From Synanceia verrucosa (Eukaryota; Chordata; Actinopteri; Perciformes; Synanceiidae): a stretch of DNA of 64,000 nucleotides. Location of the stretch: positions 1,737,001-1,801,000 of the forward strand of contig CM056559.1 of assembly GCA_029721515.1 (NCBI GenBank), in the 5' to 3' direction. The position numbers and the translations under genes are program-made. Numbering within the stretch: the first letter of the stretch is position 1; the number at the start of each line of letters is the position of its first letter. This document shows positions 23,571 through 36,134 of this stretch, piece after piece. The notes beneath the pieces are model-generated. The model saw only the letters and a program-made list of their open reading frames with translations. It was not told the DNA's origin and ran no database searches.

Positions 23571-24061
23571 GGAAAACTAGCTGAGGCGAATGTCCTGTAA
23601 GATGTCCCTTTATGACCACAAGTACGAATACAACAAGAGAGGATGAGGAGGAGCATGAAGGAGGCAAACTGCCACAATAACATGTATTTTAGTATTTTTG
23701 GAGGCTCCAGTGTGGAGTACAAAAACCTTGAGGATGTGTTTTTTTTAATCTTTTGTGTTCATTCTTTCGACCTGAAAGCAGCTGCTGTCCAACAGAGATA
23801 TTATTCCAGGCAAAACTGGCAAATAACAGAACCAAGGTACACAACTGGATTTATGTGACTGTTGACAGGCCTAAAATCACAAACACAATAATTATCATAC
23901 ATCTGGCGACACTGACTGTTGTTGTCATTCTCTCACACTGGACTGGCAGAAAAAGAAAGCAGAAAATGTTTTTATATGACATCTTATAAATAGTAAAAAT
24001 AAACTTCAATCCACTCCGAGTGGCTACACCAGGATACAACTTGATCATTATTTCAAGCAAA
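23571..24061. other. Unrecognised AT-rich stretch
   Basis: Short open frames only; nothing recognised. Confidence 0.4.
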
Positions 24062-24590
24062 AACTGCTTAGTTAGGTTCAGGAAAAAAAACTGTCTTGAT
24101 AAGGTTTAGGCAAGGTAACTACTAAGTTAAAAAATAATTGTTTAAGGCTATGAAAAAATTGTGTGGTGAGGATTAGGCAACAAAACAACTTAGAGTTAGG
24201 AAAATATTATCTGGTTAGGTTTAGGCAAGAAAAACAATTTAATGTTAGGAAAAGACTGGTTGTTTTACTCTGAACAGGAAGTGGTTACGTCAAACTGGGA
24301 ATAACGAATCTTAAGTATGGATGTTTTGGTTAGGTTTAGGCAAAAAAAATAACTTATGATGAGAGAACAAAACTAGTTGGTTAAGGTTATGAAAGTGTGT
24401 TAGGTTATACCTAGCAGTTGTGCTAGGAAACAACTCGATTAGGATTAGAGATTTGATTTTTAGGTTTAGGAAAAGATCACATTAAGTTATGCCAAACTGG
24501 AAGCGGTTATACAGAGACACAACATAATTGGGTTCAGGAAAAAAAAGTCTTGGTTAGGTTTAGGCAAGAAAAAAAACGACTAAATTAAAG
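24062..24590 (+). repeat. Family A minisatellite, cluster 1
   Basis: Diverged units around 'ggttaggtttaggcaagaaa' and 'aacaactta'. Unit spacing is irregular (about 45-60), so it is an old copy. Confidence 0.85.
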
Positions 24591-26505
24591 CTAGTAAATG
24601 ACTGATGATTGGACTCTTCAGAGCGGGATCTGGTTTCCTGCTATTTATACTTCTTTGGTTCACATTTAGGTGGGTTTTATGTTTTTTTATGTTTTATGTT
24701 TACGAGGTGTGCTGCATTTCCTTTTCTGGTGTACAGCTGTGAACAGTGTCCTCTCTGTCAGCCTGACTTATCAAGGCAACAAACTGAAAATGGCGGCGCT
24801 GTAGAGGAGTCGTAGAGGGTGGGAGGTTTGGAGCTGTCCTCCTACATTGATATTCTGAGCTCATAGTTTGTTAAAAACCCTCCTCCTCCTGATGATGATG
24901 TCATCCCTATATGGATCCTTTGGTCAGACGCCATCGCCACTTACATCTCTGTCACTGTCACACACACACATCCACTTAGCCTCGCAGCGACCTACATCTT
25001 AATGCACATTTGCTGCAAAGGACACAAATATATCTGTATCATTAGATGGGTGGAGTCGGGCCAGGCCGGTCCAGCGGCCGGACTGGCTTTACGGCTTGTT
25101 TAGGTTGGCTAACCATGCCACTTAAGACCAGGACGGAGGGGGTGCTCCATTTTAATATCTCAGAGTGGTTCCTCATGAGGGAGGCTGGAGCCAATAAATC
25201 ATTTCAAATCATTATGAATTCATGGTCGGGAGGTAGAAGCTGCTCTGTGTGTTTGTTGCTTTGTTTTTGAATCAAAAAGGAAAAGGTGGCCGAAGGCAGC
25301 TGCCATCCAGGTTTCATTTTAATTACCGAGCAGACCACCGAGAGAGGTGCCAGTTAACCAGCGCTGAAAAGACTTTTTAATAATGACACCGGCTCCGAGC
25401 TGTGAGGCACAAACAATTTGATTCATACAGAGCTGCAGGGGTGATATGTGTGATTGGTTTGGTCTGTAGGCCGAACAGGAAGTTAGCGTCACCATGGTGC
25501 CCTCCTCTAAAAGCCAACAGGATTGTTCCAGTGGATTATTAAAAAAATGTTTGTTTCAGTAAGATAATCTCCACTAACGAACATCACTTTTATTATATTT
25601 TTAGATGCAAATGCAAGAAGCAAAAAGCTAACATCATAATTATCAGCTAACTACACCGTGACTATAAACTGATGATGTGTTATATTCTTATTTAGCCTTT
25701 AACTTGTTAGCAACCAACTTTTTTAAAGACACATGAAAGCCTCAAAAATCTACTGACGTGTTGTTTTTTTTTTTTACCGTAGAGTAAAATGTTAAAATAT
25801 CTAAAAATCTAATAACCTGTTGACTTCTGATGAGGCAACAGGAAGTGCTAACATGCTAACTCTTTTATATGTTTCAGGACTGAATTGCCAATAGTCAGAT
25901 GTTTGTTCTCATTCCAGGGCGCCAAATATTGACACTCTGTCACGGCCTTTAGCGTCTGATAACGCCATGTTTTCCATGAACTACGATGTAAATCAGTGAC
26001 AACAGTAAACACTTTGAAGAGCTAAAAGACTCATCAGGAACGTCCATCCTGGAGGCTGCTGTTCACGTCGCAGTCTTACGTTTCACTTTCACTTTACAAT
26101 CAGCTGACTGTTGGTGTCACCTGTTCACAGCTTTAGGTGACCTTGCTGCTTTTCCTCAACCTAACTATAATGGTTTAGCTGTGTGAACTGAAGCAGGTGT
26201 TTGAGTTTAATTCACACCATTAATGACTTTCTTCTGCGACAGAAAAGTGACGGTGAAGGACGAGAACATGGTGGTGGACATCAGTGGATAACTAAGTGAG
26301 AGGAGGAAACAGCCTCAGCGCTCTGCTACACTATCGGCTGTCGATTGATCATGGAGGTCATCTGAAAGTCATCCTCTCTCCGCCAGCCAAGTGTGACCCA
26401 CCCACCTCCACCAATCCCCTTCCCTCCATCCAGAATTACAACACAAGGCAATTAAAGGCAGCGACTCACTGTTCCAGGCTCGTAATTTTTAACTCGACGT
26501 AATTA
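24591..26505. other. Unique-looking stretch, possible conserved non-coding DNA
   Basis: No gene recognised. 25,260-25,450 and 26,290-26,510 are balanced in composition and free of visible repeats, the sort of sequence that is often conserved between fishes; this is a guess from appearance. Confidence 0.35.
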
Positions 26506-26765
26506 AAAGTGTTGCAGGGACAGCAGTGGCAAGGAGGGAGGTACAGTAAAGGATGGGTGGTGAGGAGGGTGGTGGTGGTGATTGATGGACGGGTGGGGTT
26601 GAAGGGTGGAGGGGGTACTGTGGTTGAAAAGAAGGGGAAAGACAGAAGTCCGAGCTTTGGAAAGAGAGGCCAGGGCAGGGTAAAGGAGAGAAATGGTGTG
26701 AAGGAGTGGGTGTCTAACATGTCACCCCCACCTCCTCCACCTCCTCCACCTCCTCCACCCCCAGG
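26506..26765. repeat. G-rich strand-asymmetric tract ending in (CCTCCA)n
   Basis: G- and A-rich on the plus strand to about 26,710, then abrupt switch to C-rich (cctccacctcctccacc) at about 26,727-26,763. Open frames here (poly-proline) are repeat products. Confidence 0.7.
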
Positions 26766-26867
26766 GAGCTACTAACGAGATGACCAGGGTGAACTAATTG
26801 TGTCTGTTGTGTTCTCTTGTACAATCAATCAATTACCAGACAGTCCTGCAGGGAAAGTAGAGTGTGA

Positions 26868-28145
26868 TGGTATGTAGTGTGTCTTATATATGACATGTGT
26901 GATATATAGTGTTATACACTGTGTGCTATATAGTGCTATATGTAGTGTGATTTATATATAGTATGTTATATAGTGTTATGCACTGTGTGCTATATGTAGT
27001 GTGATTTATATATAGTATGTTATATAGTGTTATACACTGTGTGCTATATAGTGCTATATGTAGTGTGATTTATATATAGTATGTTATATAGTGTTATGCA
27101 CTGTGTGCTATATGTAGTGTGATTTATATATAGTATGTTATATAGTGTTATGCACTGTGTGCTATATGTAGTGTGATTTATATATAGTATGTTATATAGT
27201 GTTATGCACTGTGTGCTATATGTAGTGTGATTTATATATAGTATGTTATATAGTGTTATACACTGTGTGCTATATAGTGCTATATGTAGTGTGATTTATA
27301 TATAGTATGTTATATAGTGTTATACACTGTGTGCTATATGTAGTGTGATTTATATATAGTATGTTATATAGTGTTATACACTGTGTGCTATATGTAGTGT
27401 GATTTATATATAGTATGTTATATAGTGTTATACACTGTGTGATATATAGTGTGATATATGTAGTGTGATTTATATATAGTATGTTATATAGTGTTATGCA
27501 CTGTGTGCTATATAGTGTGCTATATGTAGTGTGATTTATATATAGTATGTTATATAGTGTTATGTAGTGTGTGCTATATGTAGTGTGATTTATATATAGT
27601 ATGTTATATAGTGTTATGCACTGTGTGCTATATGTAGTGTGATTTATATATAGTATGTTATATAGTGTTATGCACTGTGTGCTATATGTAGTGTGATTTA
27701 TATATAGTATGTTATATAGTGTTATACACTGTGTGATATATAGTGTGCTATATGTAGTGTGATTTATATATAGTATGTTATATAGTGTTATGCACTGTGT
27801 GCTATATAGTGTGCTATATGTAGTGTGATTTATATATAGTATGTTATATAGTGTTATGTAGTGTGTGCTATATGTAGTGTGATTTATATATAGTATGTTA
27901 TATAGTGTTATACACTGTGTGCTATATGTAGTGTGATTTATATATAGTATGTTATATAGTGTTATGCACTGTGTGCTATATGTAGTGTGATTTATATATA
28001 GTATGTTATATAGTGTTATGCACTGTGTGCTATATGTAGTGTGATTTATATATAGTATGTTATATAGTGTTATACACTGTGTGCTATATGTAGTGTGATT
28101 TATATATAGTATGTTATATAGTGTTATGTAGTGTGTGATATACTG
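26868..28145. repeat. 54-bp AT-rich minisatellite, ~21 copies
   Basis: The core 'gtgatttatatatagtatg' followed by 'ttatatagtgttat' recurs about 21 times at a 54-base step, from about 26,947 to 28,120. Some units carry 10-13 extra bases (tatagtgctata). The rare variant 'ttatgtagtgtgtg' at 27560, 27854 and 28124 sits 294 and 270 bases apart, a sign of block-wise duplication. No coding signal. Confidence 0.95.
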
Positions 28146-28189
28146 TACATGTTATACAGTCTATATTATTACAGACTGTATAACATGTA
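28146..28189. repeat. Perfect 17-bp inverted repeat at minisatellite edge
   Basis: Left arm tacatgttatacagtct (28146-28162), 10-base loop, right arm agactgtataacatgta (28173-28189). Arms are exact complements. It marks the right boundary of the 54-bp array. Confidence 0.95.
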
Positions 28190-29780
28190 TTCAGACAGAA
28201 ACAGGAGAAAATCTCCAGGGAGGAGTTAACAGTTACATCCTCGTCACCCCTTTTTGTCTTTTTTTTTTTTATTATTATCGGACCCAATAAAGTAGCATGA
28301 AATGAAAACATAATTGAGTTTTAATTTGTCCGCAGAGCTCCAGCGCTCACCGACAAAAGCCAGACCAGATCGCCGCTCGCCACCTCATTAACGGGCGACG
28401 AGGAGGAGGCCAGGAAGGGAATTCCTCTGTCTAAGAAAAACACATGTTAGCGGATGCGTGTTGGCGTCGGTCATGCGTGTTGCTTTTCCTCCCAGGTTGA
28501 GGTTTGTGTTTGTGCTGCAGGCCGAGCTGAGCTTACAGCCCATAAACAAGTGTTCAAGTGGGGAAGCCAAGTGGCCATAAGTAGCTCCTTATCACCGCCA
28601 TGAGTGCAGATGTGTGTTTTCCTCTCCGGCTCGTGGCTTTGCGAGCCCTGAGCTTCTTAAAGAGCCCAGCGGGACCAGTAGAGGAACCAGAGCGAGGACT
28701 TAACCTGCTTTACTCCCCCTGACACCACCACCCCAGCACCTCCTCCACCTCCTCCACCTCCTCCCTACGAGCCAGCACCACACAGAGCACATGACTGGCA
28801 AACAGCTGGTCTGTGTTTTGTACTGAGTCAGTGCAGCTGTGGGCAAACCTCATCTGGAACACAATGAAGGTAATCACTGCTAATTGATTATTTTGGCAGC
28901 GTACACATTCTCTCATTTCTCAAACTGTTTCAGATCACACAAAAGACAACAGGCCAGCCTCCACAGTATGGTACACATTACAGCCTAATGAAAGGATAAA
29001 TGACAAGTTTTAAGTACGAAGATGAAGAGGAGAAACAAAACCAAGACATGAGAAATAACTGTACAATCTGGTGTTTGGGTAACGTTCTGCTGCCCAACAA
29101 AGAGTCCAAAGAACAGAACTGTGGGAGAACCGTGACGCTGGTCAAACAACAACCAGTAAAATGAGATAATGTGCTTTTAGAAACCCAACAGACTCTTTAT
29201 CTCCTAAAACCAGGTTAAGAACTTTTTTCACAGGTTGAGCACATGAACATCCGCTGTATCCATGGCAACCTTCCTGGCTTCTGCCGCCACGCTTCGCTGG
29301 ATGGGTTTCCTGCCGTCAGAGGTGATGCCACTCCTCCGATAAGGAAACGCCGATCTGACTATTTAAACGAGGAGTTTCACATTCAGAAAGAACTAAGGGA
29401 ACTATTCAGGATTCATTTCAGGGAAGAGGACTCAGGGAAGTTACTGGAAATCATTCATCCTCTTCAGACTCAATCAGGTTTTTCTAGAAGTTACTTTTTT
29501 GGGAGGAAATGGAATAACCGCTTGGATTAAGCTTCCAGTCAAGGAAAAGCTTCTTGGCAGTCAGAATAAATGATGAATGAAGGAAGGATGAACTGTTAAC
29601 AGTGTGGTCAGGAGGTGGTGAGGCCGTCCCTTATTCTGGAGGGATTTAATCTGTTCAGGTTTAATTAAGCTCACATTAATCACATTTTAATGTTTAACCT
29701 AAAGCTCCCACATTCTTTAATTTTCAGGTTCTTGTATTTGATGTTTTTATTTTAACCCTTTTCACGGGGTGTTTTCACTT
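28190..29780. other. Unrecognised stretch
   Basis: A 95-codon plus-strand frame at 29243-29530 has no family resemblance that I can name, no strong splice context and no clear codon bias, so I do not call it a gene. The rest is unique-looking. Confidence 0.45.
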
Positions 29781-29945
29781 CATCAAAGCTGACTAGAACA
29801 TTTTCGGTCACCTAAAAATGTCACCTTATTCAGCGTTCGGCTGTACTTTGCTGCACCCTCTCTTCTGGTTGCAAAAAACCAAGATGGCGACGCTCAAAAT
29901 GCTGAACTTGTGGCTTCAAAACAGCATCTACTTCTAATCCAGTAG
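29781..29945 (+). repeat. Family B element, single-unit copy
   Basis: 'catcaaagctgactagaaca', 'cttattcagcgttcggctgt' and 'ttctggttgcaaaaaacc', then one 'aagatggcgacg', then 'caaaatgctgaacttgtggc' and 'ttcaaaacagcatc'. It looks like the unexpanded form of the 19-kb copy. Confidence 0.85.
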
Positions 29946-31370
29946 ACAGATCTTTATGAATGAGAAACATAGAGCAACATGAATTACTACAGCCACCAAC
30001 ATCAACTCTTTAAAAGCACATTAACAGGTTATTATTGAACATCTTTAATGCGATAAAGACGGTTTTACGGGGCAATAATAAGCATTCAGTAGTGCGGTAT
30101 CATGTGGTCTAATCAGTGGTAATGAAATAAGAACAACACTAATTTTATTATCACGCATTTTAATGGCCGAAATTAAAAAGCTCCTGGAGTCAAACCATCT
30201 GTACACCGACCAAACAGCTCAACCAAACGCTTCTATGAACATATATCATACTGTAGTTATTAAATCCTTTCTGTGGATAGCCTCGCACACCACAACGCCA
30301 TGACACCAACACTCAGTGTAACCTCCACCTGTTTCATCTGCACAGCTTCATCTCCTTCCTGGTGCAGTTTCTCCATCTTCCTCCTCTTATTACCAACCAC
30401 TAGGCTGTAACCTCCTCCACCCACCTCGGCTCAGTCCTCTGAAAAACATGAACAGCAGCTTCCTGTTGCATCAGTGAGATGAAGCCAGCAGCTGAGGCCA
30501 GATGACATTACTGCTGAGAACAACGGGAGAGCGTCAATCAATCATTTTATCTGATTCCTTTTACTCCTCTGGGACAGATGGATGTTTTCATGTGTCAGTC
30601 GGAGCTTTTATGATATGAAAACCAGAGGAAGAAGCAGCATGAAATCATGTTTAAACACCACGGTAACGCTCAAGACATTTGGCGTCCAATAAGATTCCTG
30701 TTTATGACGTGTTTTCTGTAGTTATAATTTGACTCAGAAGTCAAAGGACTCCTGTTAAAACCCTCATAATTCATCCAAACTTTGGAGCGTTATTTAGCCT
30801 CTTTACCCAAAAACCCAACATAAAGGATAAGTCTGACCAAAACCAGACTTTTAACAAGACCAGCATGTTGTTTTGTACATTACATTCATGACTTTGTTTT
30901 TCACGTTAATTCCTGAGCATATTTTACTTAGTTTCTGGATTTTAAGTCCAGTCATCAGGACCAAAAGTTTAACCTGTGATCCTGAAGCTTTCCTCCTACA
31001 ACATGATCTTATATTCTTTATTTCTCTTAGAGGGTTCTATAGTTGAAATTCACCTAAAAAGAGTCAAAAATCGCCACTGAGGTGAAGTGAGCAGCTCTGG
31101 TTTTGCTGAATAACAGAGGTTTGGTTGCACCGGTGAGTGTGTGGCTGTAAATCAGATTGATTGCAGCTATAATTAAATTGTATGTGCTCCCAGAGATCAT
31201 GTCAGCCTGCCTCTGCCCCTCATTCTCTCTCTTTTACGGTCGGTAGGTTGGTCATGTTGCTGCTGCATCACTCTCAGGATTTCTAGCAGCTTCCTTCAAA
31301 CAGTCGTCTGAATCTACAGCAGCGACATCATGTCAAATTAAACTCACTCAGTCTGAAATTAAAGGCCCCA
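29946..31370. other. Unrecognised stretch
   Basis: No gene or clear repeat seen. Confidence 0.45.
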
Positions 31371-31399
31371 TAAGGTAAAAAGTCAGACTTCCATGTCTA

Positions 31400-32400
31400 T
31401 TTTTTGTTACTCACAAAGTAGGTTTATTAATATTAATAAAATGTTGCATAAATGAGGCTCTGATTGAAATGTGAACAAACCCTCAGAATAAAGAGAGCAA
31501 TGAAAACTGGATATAAAGATATAAAAAGTTAATAAATAATAATAATAATAATAATAATAATAACTCTGAACTCCCCCAGCTGATTACTGACATTTAATGT
31601 CAAAATATTCAGAATGTGTTAATACCTTTTTTAATCACTCTTTATCAATCAGAATATTCTGTCAACAGCTATAAAATTTATTTTTTTTAGTAATAAAACG
31701 CTGAATAAATGAGGCTGAACCTGGAGGGTTTGGATGTAATTCAGAGAAGACGAATTACAAAATTATAAATTTCATACATTTTTACATTTTGAAGACACTA
31801 CATGTGAATAATAAGTAATGAGTAATGTTTAAATATGCAAAAGATGCATTATCATAATAAATTTGCAGACATTTTCATATATTTCATTACATATTGTCAG
31901 CAGCTGTATAATATATTAAGAGTTTAAGAAAACAGCCTCTCACATCTGGATTGTTAAATTTCATAAATGTTAAAGACTCTACAGGTGAAAAAAGTAAAAT
32001 AAATAACTGATATCAGTACTGATATTTTAAATAAATTAAATATGCAGATGATGCATTATCATGTTAAACATTTCAACATTTTCATACTTTTCTGTTTTTT
32101 AATAACGCAATCATTAAATTATTTTAACAGCTATAAAATCAAAATTCATCCTTGTTTTCATAATGAAATTTTGTTTAAATGAGGAGAGTTTGGATATAAT
32201 TTAAAGAAAACTGCCTGGATAGTTAAATTTCATACATTTTAGAGACACTACAGGTGAATAGAGAAAAATAAATAATTAATACTAATAACTAATAGACATC
32301 AGTATGAAACTTCCCCAGGTGATTACGGACATTAATTTATATGCAAATGTGGCATTATGTAACGTTGGTAAATTAGGGCGAAATCTAACAGAAAAAAAGT
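31400..32400 (+). repeat. Diverged AT-rich tandem repeat, 3-4 units
   Basis: 'aaatttcatacatttt..gacactacaggtgaata' style lines occur near 31765, 31955 and 32223, and 'atatgcaaaagatgcattat' / 'atatgcagatgatgcattat' near 31835 and 32040. 'gattactgacatt' (31582) and 'gattacggacatt' (32319) also repeat. An (AAT)n run lies at 31536-31562. Confidence 0.7.
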
Positions 32401-32639
32401 AGAGAAAGAAAAGAAAACATACTCTAGTTAAACGTCAGCATCTCATCTCATATAGTTCATATTTAAAAGTATGAAAAATGCATTCTGAGAAAAGAAAGTG
32501 TACAGGTAAAGTTTGCTGCCTTTATTTCTGCTTATCTGGAGGCTTTTAATTAGAGTCGGATAAGGACTTAACACCTCCTCCTCATCCCATGGAGGACTTC
32601 TCAGACAGGAAGTGTGAGCAGATGCTCTGTTGTAATTCC

Positions 32640-32905
32640 TGGTAAAGAGGGAATGATTGGCTGCAGGATCACAGTTGGCGTCTGGAGTTGGCATTTGTCA
32701 GAGTGACACTGTGATGTGGATTTTATTATTCCCTGTAATCAATGGACACTTATTGCATTGTTGTGCCTTAATTACGTTGGACTGGAAATGCCTTTTCGAT
32801 TATGAGGAGCCACCTTCAAGACTCATATTCAATTTTCTCACCTGTCTAATTCCCCATTACCTGGCATCACCCTCTGCACACTATCTGCACATGGTTAGAC
32901 ATCAG
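32640..32905. other. Candidate conserved non-coding element
   Basis: Repeat-free, balanced sequence between two repeat blocks, e.g. 'tgtgccttaattacgttgga'. The appearance resembles developmental enhancers or ultraconserved DNA, but conservation cannot be tested here. Confidence 0.3.
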
Positions 32906-32934
32906 ATTTAGGTTATGGAGAATTTCACACGGTT

Positions 32935-33465
32935 TTAAGGTATGGTTAGGGTTAGGCAACGGCAACTAATGTACTTAGTTAGGTTTAGGGAACAAAACTA
33001 CTCAGGTTTAGGCAACAAAACTATGTAGGTTTAAGCAACCAAACTACATAGTTAGGTTTGGGGCAACTAAAGTACTTAGGTTTAGGTAACAAAATTACTT
33101 AAGTTTACACAACAAAACTATTTTGTTAGGTTTAGGCAACTAATGTACTTACTTAGGTTTAGGGAACAAAATTACTCCGGTTTAGGCAACAAAACTACTT
33201 AGGTTAACGCAACTAAAGTAAGTACTTTAGGGAACAAAACAACTTAAGTTTAGGCAACAAAACCACTTAGTTAGGTTTAAGTGAGAAAACTATGTAGGTT
33301 TAGGCAACAAACATTTACTTAGTTAAGTTTGGGCAACAAACTACTTGGTTAATTTTCGGTAACAAAAGTACTTAGGTTTCGGGTAACAAAACAACTTCGG
33401 TAAAGGCAACAAAACTAGTTAGATTTAGACATCAAAACCACTTTGGTTTCGGCAACAAAACTGCT
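32935..33465 (+). repeat. Family A minisatellite, cluster 2
   Basis: Best-preserved cluster: 'ggcaacaaaactacttagg' and 'gttaggtttaggcaac', units of about 22-27 bases. It begins with 'ggttagggttaggcaac', where two telomere-like TTAGGG/TTAGG words adjoin. Confidence 0.92.
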
Positions 33466-34549
33466 TTTACATGTGGAAGACTTTCACGTCATGATGATCT
33501 CTAAAGGACGTAACACTCCTATGCTGAAGCATACAGCACACAGTAGTAGTAGTATGATGAAATGAGTGTGTAAGGTGAAGTTCAAAAATCTGTTTCAGGC
33601 ATTGAAACAAAAATCTGTTAAAGACACTGACCGGTAGACCTGGAACGCTCAAGTCATTTCCAGGTTTTTCTCTATTTTAGTGTTCCTTCAAGGGTCCTGT
33701 GATGGTTCAGGATGTCCGAACAAATGACATGCACCACATTTTAAAGGAAAAATGTGTTAAGAACTTTCAAAAAACTTTTATATCTCTGTCTCTTTAGCTA
33801 CAAACAGGGATAACCACTGTTCCACAAAGACATTTTCTAAAAGCCGTACACAAACAAAAAACAGACAAAGGGGATGGAAGAAGGAAAAGGAGAGCTCCTG
33901 GCCGATCATAATGCAGAGTGCTTGGTCTGAAAAAGTTCCAAAAGTTGTCAGATCTCAGAAGGATGTGAAGAGATGGAGTTCCCATCACCATCCAACAATC
34001 TGACAAGCAGTGTGTTTGAAGCGCTCTGCATCTCCAAAAAGCTATTTATTCCAGGCAGACGCATGAAATCCACAGCCAGTCAAAGCTGCTCGCACAGTTA
34101 CTTACTGCAGAGTATATGCTGCCTTATTCAAACAGTCTTCAAGCACAGACATGACAAATAATATTTTTCATCAAAGGAAAACAAAACAAAATGAAAAAAA
34201 AAAAAACAAAATGAAAAAAAAACCCAAAACAAAACGAAAGCACTTCAACGCTGATCACTTAACTAACATTATGGAGCCGCTTAAGATTCTTCTTTAGAGG
34301 TGGAAATATGAACATTCTGTTGAGAATTTGTTGCTCTCAAGCAACCAGAATGAGACTGTAAAGAATTGATAAGACTTTTACTGTGAAGGGCTGTTTGGAC
34401 TGATATTCACTACTTCCTGTCAGCTTTGTGACAGTAAAGCAGTAAAGAGAGATCTGGTGTCCATCCTCCTTTTATTAGGATGAGAAGCTTTACTTTGAAA
34501 ATATCTGCTGTCTGTCCTCCTTTTATTACAATAATGGACTTTACTTTAC
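33466..34549. other. Unrecognised stretch with A-rich simple repeat
   Basis: An A-rich 'aaaacaaaatgaaaa' run lies at 34,180-34,240. A ~60-base duplication with 'gtccatcctccttttattag' and 'gtctgtcctccttttattac' lies at 34,450-34,560. No gene. Confidence 0.5.
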
Positions 34550-34790
34550 ATCTTAGGTTTAGGCATAAAAACATGTAGTTAGGTTCAGGCAATAAAACTA
34601 TTTAGCCAGGTTTAGGTAAAAAAAAACTGACAAGTTAGGTTAAGGCAATAAAACCAGTTGGTGAAATTTAGGCAACAAAACTACTTACTTAGGTCAAGGC
34701 AACAAACCATTTAGTTAGGTTTAGGTAAGACAACTGCCTATATATGTAGGTTTAGGCAACAAAACTTCTTAAATTTATGCAATAAAGCAT
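34550..34790 (+). repeat. Family A minisatellite, cluster 3
   Basis: 'ttaggtttaggcataaaaac', 'gttaggttcaggcaataaaa' and similar units. Confidence 0.88.
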
Positions 34791-34830
34791 GGTAGAAGAG
34801 GAAATGCTAGATCTAGATCCTAGGTAGTAG

Positions 34831-35045
34831 GAGATACTACATGAGATACTACATGAGATACTACAGGAGATACTACAGGAGATACTACATGAGATACTAC
34901 ATGAGATACTACAGGAGATACTACAGGAGATACTACAGGAGATACTACAGGAGATACTGCAGGAGTTAATACTGGATATACTACAGGAGTTACGACAGGA
35001 GATACTACTGGAGTTATTTTATGAGATACTTCCAGAGATACTACC
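34831..35045 (+). repeat. 12-bp minisatellite 'gagatactacag'
   Basis: Units gagatactacat and gagatactacag, near-perfect to about 34,960 and then decayed to about 35,045. It directly follows family A cluster 3. Confidence 0.93.
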
Positions 35046-35955
35046 TCCGTTTACAGAATCATTTCCAGCAGACCACATGAAGAGCTGCCTCATGCTGAGC
35101 ATCAGTCGGGGGGAGTTTGAGGCGTCCAAACCGTCTCCCTCACACTTTAATTAATCCCAAATAACAATAATTCATGACTTTGTTGATTTTTGTCTTGTCA
35201 ATAACTGGGATCAAGTGCTCGACAGCTAATTGGGTGTAAAATATAACAGTAAGCATTATTTGAATATGGAGTATTGAGTGGAGTATCTAGATTCAGCACC
35301 ACAGGCGTCTACACACAAACAGCCACACACAAACATCCACACAACATGCAGGACACATCCACAAATTCATCCAACAACACAGCAAGAAACGCTGCCGGCT
35401 AAAAACCCAAACCAGATTATCCCCCGTTGACGACGCCTGTCGATTCTGCTCTGGCCTGGAGGAGGAAGTTGCATGGTGATGATTTATCGCTTCATGTTGG
35501 TCCACATGGTGATTTATTCTACTACACAGAGGGAAGTACAGTGTATTCTCCTTTCTCTGGGCTCTCCAGGTACTTTTTGTCTTTGAATCTCACAAACACT
35601 GCCCAGCCTTCGTCACCTTGCTTTAGCTTTCTGATTAAAGAGACTTCTGAGACTTTGACGAACTGGCAGAACCTTTGATTTAAAACACCTCCGTCACTCC
35701 TGGAAGTGGTTGCTTCTATAAGTTGTTTCAGAACTTCGAATAGTGAAATATCCTGATGAAGTGAATGTGATACAAGGCATGCGAGTCATTAAAAAGTGAA
35801 TGTAACATCTTCTGGTTTTATCTCATTCTGCGGGTTTAAATTGTGTTTTAACTTGTTTCACCAGTTTTTGGATAGTAACTCAAAAAAGTAATGGATTAAA
35901 CATGACTAGTTACTCTACTACATTACTCCTTGCTGAAAGAAGTTAGTTGCATTAG
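35046..35955. other. Unrecognised stretch with an 'agtaac' repeat relic
   Basis: Unique-looking to about 35,870; 35,875-35,950 ('gatagtaactcaaaaaagta', 'actagttactctactacatt') is the end of a common fish interspersed repeat. Confidence 0.45.
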
Positions 35956-35960
35956 TAGTG

Positions 35961-36028
<68 letters not shown>
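35961..36028. repeat. (AC)n(AT)n compound microsatellite
   Basis: About 22 bases of (AC)n followed by about 45 bases of (AT)n. Confidence 0.97.
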
Positions 36029-36030
<2 letters not shown>

Positions 36031-36134
36031 CCATGCATTCTATGACATCAGCTGAGAAAACTCAGCTGCCAAACAGTTTGAAGTGAAACCTCTTTATTTT
36101 AAGAAAAGAACAGACATCAGATGTGTCTTTCTTT

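Noticed and set aside
29243..29530. 95-codon plus-strand frame
   Set aside because: No recognised family, no splice context and ordinary composition; this length is expected by chance in 64 kb.
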